Shown here piece by piece: positions 58,821-64,000 of a DNA stretch of 64,000 nucleotides; within the stretch, counting starts at the first letter, position 1, and each line of letters opens with the position of its first letter. Below the pieces are notes generated by a model. That model made no database searches. It saw nothing but the letters and a program-made list of their open reading frames with translations, and was not told where the DNA came from. The position numbers were made by a program, and so were the translations under genes. This DNA is from Siderastrea radians (Eukaryota > Cnidaria > Anthozoa > Scleractinia > Rhizangiidae): the NCBI GenBank assembly GCA_964017195.1, contig CAXHKT010000084.1:1-64000 (forward strand), given 5' to 3'.

Positions 58821-59298
58821 GCGCGATATGTGCGATCCTTAGGGAAAAAACTCCATTTTTGGCCTTCCCAGAGGCTCAAAAAGGTGTTGTTGACTGAGCA
58901 AGGCTGCGCACTGGCCTAATAATAACGCAAATCCCTCGGGGCTATCAGAAAAAAAAGTTTATTGTGTAGAAAAGCGCGATATGTGCGATCCTTAGGGAAA
59001 AAACCCCATTTTTGGCCTTCCCAGAGGCTAAAAAAGGTGTTGTTGACTGAGCAAGGCTGCGCAAGGCTGCGCACTGGCCTAATAATAACGCAAATCCCTC
59101 GGGGCTATCAGAAAAAAAAGTTTATTGTGTAGAAAAGCGCGATATGTGCGATCCTTAGGGAAAAAACCCCATTTTTGGCCTTCCCAGAGGCTAAAAAAGG
59201 TGTTGTTAACTGCGCAAGGCTGCGCAAGGCTGCGCACTGGCCCAATAATAATGCAAATCCCTCGGGGCTATCAGAAAAAAAAGTTTATTGTGTAGAAA
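58821..59298 (+). repeat. Canonical block K36, 3 monomers
   Basis: gaggctcaaaaagg with one decamer, then two monomers ending in the ggcccaataataatg pre-core form. L4-to-L5 spacing is 805 bp (814 minus one decamer, plus one base for the extra C). Confidence 0.92.
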
Positions 59299-59624
59299 GT
59301 CTGCGATTTTGTCGATAAGGTGGGAATTTCAGTTTTGAGAGGGGTGGGGTGGGTCCCTCAAAAAAGTGCTGGTTTTGGTGCAACGGCCCCAGCACAAAAG
59401 CACCCCAGATCCCGTTGCGGCACCAAAAAACATTCCATTTGGCACTATTTTTATCGAATTTGGCGATACTAAAAAGTGCTGCACTTTTTCAGGGCTTGAA
59501 TTAGCCCCCAAAAGCAGAAAAAAGCTAATTGGCGCTCTCAGTTGCATGCACAAAGGTCCCAAATGCATTCAATCCCTCTGGGACCATCCGAAAAAAATTC
59601 CTTTTGTGCAAAAGCACAAAGAAG
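59299..59624 (+). repeat. Diverged core U37 (L5)
   Basis: ctcagttgc and aaggcccgat; closest to U26. Confidence 0.92.
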
Positions 59625-62191
59625 GCCCGATATGTGCGATCCTTAGGGAAAAAACTCCATTTTTGGCCTTCCCAGAGGCTAAAAAAGGTGTTGTTGACTG
59701 CGCAAGGCTGCGCACTGGCCTAATAATAATGCAAATCCCTCGTGGCTATCAGAAAAAAAAGTTTATTGTGTAGAAAAGCGCGATATGTGCGATCCTTAGG
59801 GAAAAAACCCCATTTTTGGCCTTCCCAGAGGCTAAAAAAGTTGTTGTTGACTGAGCAAGGCTGCGCAAGGCTGCGCTCTGGCCTAATAATAACGCAAATC
59901 CCTCGGGGCTATCAGAAAAAAAAGTTTATTGTGTAGAAAAGCGCGATATGTGCGATCCTTAGGGAAAAAACCCCATTTTTGGCCTTCCCAGAGGCTAAAA
60001 AAGGTGTTGTTGAGTGCGCAAGGCTGCGCAAGGCTGCGCACTGGCCTAATAATAACGCAAATCCCTCGGGGCTATCAGAAAAAAAAGTTTATTGTGTAGA
60101 AAAGCGCGATATGTGCGATCCTTAGGGAAAAAACCCCATTTTTGGCCTTCCCAGAGGCTAAAAAAGGTGTTGTTGACTGAGCAAGGCTGCGCAAGGCTGC
60201 GCACTGGCCTAATAATAACGCAAATCCCTCGGGGCTATCAGAAAAAAAAGTTTATTGTGTAGAAAAGCGCGATATGTGCGATCCTTAGGGAAAAAACCCC
60301 ATTTTTGGCCTTCCCAGAGGCTAAAAAAGGTGTTGTTGACTGAGCAAGGCTGCGCAAGGCTGCGCACTGGCCTAATAATAACGCAAATCCCTCGGGGCTA
60401 TCAGAAAAAAAAGTTTATTGTGTAGAAAAGCGCGATATGTGCGATCCTTAGGGAAAAAACCCCATTTTTGGCCTTCCCAGGGGCTAAAAAAGGTGTTGTT
60501 GACTGCACAAGGCTGCGCAAGGCTGCGCACTGGCCTAATAATAATGCAAATCCCTCGGGGCTATCAGAAAAAAAAGTTTATTGTGTAGAAAAGCGCGATA
60601 TGTGCGATCCTTAGGGAAAAAACCCCATTTTTGGCCTTCCCAGAGACTAAAAAAGGTGTTGTTGACTGCGCAAGGCTGCGCAATGCTGCGCACTGGCCTA
60701 ATAATAACGCAAATCCCTCGGGGCTAGCAGAAAAAAAAGTTTATTGTGTAGAAAAGCGCGATATGTGCGATCCTTAGGGAAAAAACTCCATTTTTGGCCT
60801 TCCCAGAGGCTAAAAAAGGTGTTGTTGACTGAGCAAGGCTGCGCAAGGCTGCGCACTGGCCTAATAATAACGCAAATCCCTCGGGGCTATCAGAAAAAAA
60901 AGTTTATTGTGTAGAAAAGCGCGATATGTGCGATCCTTAGGGAAAAAACCCCATTTTTGGCCTTTCCAGAGGCTAAAAAAGGTGTTGTTGACTGAGCAAG
61001 GCTGCGCAAGGCTGCACACTGGCCTAATAATAACGCAAATCCCTCGGGGCTATCAGAAAAAAAAGTTTATTGTGTAGAAAAGCGCGATATGTGCGATCCT
61101 TAGGGAAAAAACCCCATTTTTGGCCTTCCCAGAGGCTAAAAAAGGTGTTGTTGACTGAGCAAGGCTGCGCACTGGCCTAATAATAACGCAAATCCCTCAG
61201 GGCTATCAGAAAAAAAAGTTTATTGTGTAGAAAAGCGCGATATGTGCGATCCTTAGAGAAAAAACCCCATTTTTGGCCTTCCCAGGGGCTAAAAAAGGTG
61301 TTGTTGACTGAGCAAGGCTGCGCAAGGCTGCGCACTGGCCTAATAATAACGCAAATCCCTCGGGGCTATCAGAAAAAAAAGTTTATTGTGTAGAAAAGCG
61401 CGATATGTGCGATCCTTAGGGAAAAAACCCCATTTTTGGCCTTCCCAGAGGCTAAAAAAGGTGTTGTTGACTGAGCAAGGCTGCGCACTGGCCTAATAAT
61501 AACGCAAATCCCTCAGGGCTATCAGAAAAAAAAGTTTATTGTGTAGAAAAGCGCGATATGTGCGATCCTTAGGGAAAAAACCCCATTTTTGGCCTTCCCA
61601 GGGGCTAAAAAAGGTGTTGTTGACTGAGCAAGGCTGCGCAAGGCTGCGCACTGGCCTAATAATAACGCAAATCCCTCGGGGCTATCAGAAAAAAAAGTTT
61701 ATTGTGTAGAAAAGCGCGATATGTGCGATCCTTAGGGAAAAAACCCCATTTTTGGCCTTCCCAGAGGCTAAAAAAGGTGTTGTTGACTGAGCAAGGCTGC
61801 GCACTGGACTAATAATAACGCAAATCCCTCAGGGCTATCAGAAAAAAAAGTTTATTGTGTAGAAAAGCGCGATATGTGCGATCCTTAGGGAAAAAACCCC
61901 ATTTTTGGCCTTCCCAGGGGCTAAAAAAGGTGTTGTTGACTGAGCAAGGCTGCGCAAGGCTGCGCACTGGCCTAATAATAACGCAAATCCCTCGGGGCTA
62001 TCAGAAAAAAAAGTTTATTGTGTAGAAAAGCGCGATATGTGCGATCCTTAGGGAAAAAACCCCATTTTTGGCCTTCCCAGAGGCTAAAAAAGTTGTTGTT
62101 AACTGCGCAAGGCTGCGCAAGGCTGTGCACTGGCCCAATAATAATGCAAATCCCTCGGGGCTATCAGAAAAAAAAGTTTATTGTGTAGAAA
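59625..62191 (+). repeat. Canonical block K37, about 16 monomers
   Basis: The longest L5-to-L6 block. cgtggctatc, aaagttgttg, gctctggcc, gagtgcgc, cccaggggct with gcacaagg, cagagacta with gcaatgctgc, ggggctagcag, cctttccag, ctgcacactgg. Then a two-monomer pattern (one decamer + cctcagggct, then cccaggggct) repeats about three times at 61.1-61.98 kb, and aaagttgttgttaac with ctgtgcactgg closes the block. Confidence 0.9.
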
Positions 62192-62517
62192 GTCTGCGAT
62201 TTTGTCGATAAGGTGGGAATTTCAGTTTTGAGAGGGGTGGGGTGGGTCCCTCAAAAAAGTGCTGGTTTTGGTGCAACGGCCCCAGCACAAAAGCACCCCA
62301 GATCACGTTGCGGCACCAAAAAACATTCCATTTGGCACTATTTTTATCGAATTTGGCGATACTAAAAAGTGCTGCACTTTTTCAGGGCTTGAATTAGCCC
62401 CCAAAAGCAGAAAAAAGCTAATTGGCGCTCTCAGCTGCATGCACAAAGGTCCCAAATGCATTCAATCCCTCTGGGACCATCCAAAAAAAATTCCTTTTGT
62501 GCAAAAGCACAAAGAAG
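62192..62517 (+). repeat. Diverged core U38 (L6)
   Basis: gatcacgttg is present. Private change: atccaaaaaaaattcc in place of atccgaaaaaaattcc. Confidence 0.92.
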
Positions 62518-64000
62518 GCGCGATATGTGCGATCCTTAGGGAAAAAACTCCATTTTTGGCCTTCCCAGAGGCTAAAAAAGGTGTTGTTGACTGCGCAAGG
62601 CTGCGCAAGGCTGCGCAATGGCCTAATAATAATGCAAATCCCTCGGGGCTATCAGAAAAAAAAGTTTATTGTGTAGAAAAGCGCGATATGTGCGATCCTT
62701 AGGGAAAAAACCCCATTTTTGGCCTTCCCAGAGGCTAAAAAAGGTGTTGTTGACTGAGCAAGGCTGCGCAAGGCTGCGCACTGGACTAGTAATAACGCAA
62801 ATCCCTCGGGGCTATCAGAAAAAAAGTTTATTGTGAAGAAAAGCGCGATATGTGCGATCCTTAGGGAAAAAACCCCATTTTTGGCCTTCCCAGAGGCTAA
62901 AAAAGGTGTTGTTGACTGCGCAAGGCTGCGCAAGGCTGCGCACTGGCCTAATAATAACGCAAATCCCTCGGGGCTATCAGAAAAAAAAAGTTTATTGTGT
63001 AGAAAAGCGCGATATGTGCGATCCTTAGGGAAAAAACCCCATTTTTGGCCTTCCCAGAGGCTAAAAAAGGTGTTGTTGACTGAGCAAGGCTGCGCAAGGC
63101 TGCGCACTGGCCTAATAATAACGCAAATCCCTCGCAGCTATCAGAAAAAAAAGTTTATTGTGTAGAAAAGCGCGATATGTGCGATCCTTAGGGAAAAAAC
63201 CCCATTTTTGGCCTTCCCAGAGGCTAAAAAAGGTGTTGTTGACTGAGCAAGGCTGCGCAAGGCTGCGCACTGGACTAGTAATAACGCAAATCCCTCGGGG
63301 CTATCAGAAAAAAAGTTTATTGTGAAGAAAAGCGCGATATGTGCGATCCTTAGGGAAAAAACCCCATTTTTGGCCTTCCCAGAGGCTAAAAAAGGTGTTG
63401 TTGACTGCGCAAGGCTGCGCAAGGCTGCGCACTGGCCTAATAATAACGCAAATCCCTCGGGGCTATCAGAAAAAAAAAGTTTATTGTGTAGAAAAGCGCG
63501 ATATGTGCGATCCTTAGGGAAAAAACCCCATTTTTGGCCTTCCCAGAGGCTAAAAAAGGTGTTGTTGACTGAGCAAGGCTGCGCAAGGCTGCGCACTGGC
63601 CTAATAATAACGCAAATCCCTCGCAGCTATCAGAAAAAAAAGTTTATTGTGTAGAAAAGCGCGATATGTGCGATCCTTAGGGAAAAAACCCCATTTTTGG
63701 CCTTCCCAGAGGCTAAAAAAGGTGTTGTTGACTGAGCAAGGCTGCGCAAGGCTGCGCAAGGCTGCGCACTGGCCTAATAATAACGCAAATCCCTCGGGGC
63801 TATCAGAAAAAAAAGTTTATTGTGTAGAAAAGCGCGATATGTGCGATCCTTAGGGAAAAAACCCCATTTTTGGCCTTCCCAGGGGCTAAAAAAGGTGTTG
63901 ATGACTGCGCAAGGCTGCGCAAGGCTGCGCACTGGCCTAATAATAATGCAAATCCCTCGGGGCTATCAGAAAAAAAAGGTTATTGTGTAGAAAAGCGCGA
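62518..64000 (+). repeat. Canonical block K38, about 9 monomers, cut by the window end
   Basis: gcgcaatggcc first, as after L6 cores. Then the 489-bp duplication, three decamers near 63.75 kb, cccaggggct with gttgatgactg, and aaaaggttattg. The array continues beyond the window. Confidence 0.92.
62690..63680 (+). repeat. 489-bp three-monomer tandem duplication
   Basis: actggactagtaat, a seven-A start, tgtgaagaaaagc, a nine-A start and cctcgcagctatcag recur in the same order at 489 bp, exactly 3 x 163 (reading-frame starts at 62833 and 63322). No internal difference was noticed. Confidence 0.92.

Larger units (their letters stand above)
49870..58970 (+). repeat. 4.55-kb tandem duplication, two copies
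   Basis: Copy 1 is about 49.87-54.42 kb and copy 2 about 54.42-58.97 kb. The offset is 4,545 at cccaggggct (49931/54476), 4,555 at U31/U34 and U32/U35, and 4,545 at U33/U36. Both 10-bp steps are decamer gains or losses (near 55.3 and 58.09 kb). Private marks shared include ggccatccc, ctacgc, ttgtccaaaagc, catggagct and gaggctcaaaa. Confidence 0.92.
1..64000 (+). repeat. 163-bp satellite array, whole window
   Basis: Successive starts of the motif tatcag at 184, 347, 510 and 673 are 163 bp apart, and the spacing persists to the end of the window. Landmarks of a typical monomer, counted from tatcag: A8 tract at 7-14, gcgcgat at 32, gcgatcc at 43, GGGAAAAAACCCC at 53-65, a T5-ggcct / aggct-A5 dyad at 67-92, then two copies of the decamer aaggctgcgc at 111-130, and cctaataataacgc before the next start. 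All copies point the same way. Common dimorphisms are gactgagc/gactgcgc and aataacgc/aataatgc. Known for such arrays: eukaryotic constitutive heterochromatin. The family is not recognised. Confidence 0.97.

Noticed and set aside
1..64000. CRISPR array
   Set aside because: The repeated unit is about 163 bp with no unique spacers, and divergence is spread along the unit; there are no cas-like genes.
1..64000. CENP-B box
   Set aside because: I looked for the TTCG....A..CGGG pattern in the monomer and core consensus and did not find it on either strand; single variant copies were not all checked.
1..64000. Telomere repeats, rDNA or tRNA genes within the array
   Set aside because: No TTAGGG or TTTAGGG runs occur (ccttaggg occurs once per monomer only), and no rRNA or tRNA-like segment was recognised.
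1..64000. A multi-gene system or operon
   Set aside because: There is no non-repetitive sequence long enough to hold a gene; the noteworthy content is the repeat architecture itself.
1..64000. Match to well-known plant or animal centromere satellites of 155-180 bp
   Set aside because: The unit length is in range, but I recognise no sequence identity to any, so no family name is given.

Overview
The whole 64-kb window is one uninterrupted satellite-DNA array. I find no protein gene, RNA gene, mobile element or unique sequence. The building block is a 163-bp monomer of about 46% G+C (counted on the consensus), repeated head-to-tail in one orientation. By counting landmarks and block lengths I estimate about 318 canonical monomers. 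Nested tandem homogenisation at several scales points to a eukaryotic chromosome, most likely centromeric, pericentromeric or subtelomeric heterochromatin. I do not recognise the monomer, so I name no species or family.

Thirty-eight times the canonical run is broken by a diverged core of about 325 bp (U1 to U38). Together with its flanking monomer halves each core forms a 488-bp composite, one base short of three monomers. Landmarks in the core align in order with the monomer, so the core is two old, diverged monomers and not a foreign insert. Blocks between cores (K0 to K38) hold 2 to 26 canonical monomers.

The cores fall into lineages by shared variants. L1: eight-A tract, then agaggg and usually gatatttgcg. 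L2: gtctccg start and/or aaatgaattc. L3: gttagttttgacagg. L4: preceded by ggagctatcag and/or carrying catgaacaaagg. L5: aaggcccgat. L6: gatcacgttg. Along the window they recur in one cyclic order, L1-L2-L3-L4-L5-L6-L1. Most departures coincide with a recognisable local duplication, deletion or hybrid core. The array is therefore a monomer, then a short higher-order repeat (HOR) of one core plus n monomers, then a super-HOR of very roughly 8 to 9 kb.

Layout: 1-8.4 kb, one turn of the cycle with a 650-bp duplication. 8.7-26.4 kb, two tandem copies of an approx. 8.9-kb segment. 24.5-28.7 and 31.3-35.5 kb, two core-free runs of about 26 monomers. 33.8-42.4 kb, overlapping 2.12-kb and 814-bp duplications. 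44.7-49.1 kb, three copies of a 1,467-bp nine-monomer HOR. 49.9-59.0 kb, a tandem 4.55-kb duplication. 59.3-64.0 kb, a further L5-L6 stretch ending in a 489-bp duplication.

Open reading frames of 60 to 155 codons occur on both strands, but they are the monomer and core read in rotating frames (163 is not a multiple of 3). I annotate none as coding. Monomer counts and HOR boundaries were made by eye and may be off by one monomer.
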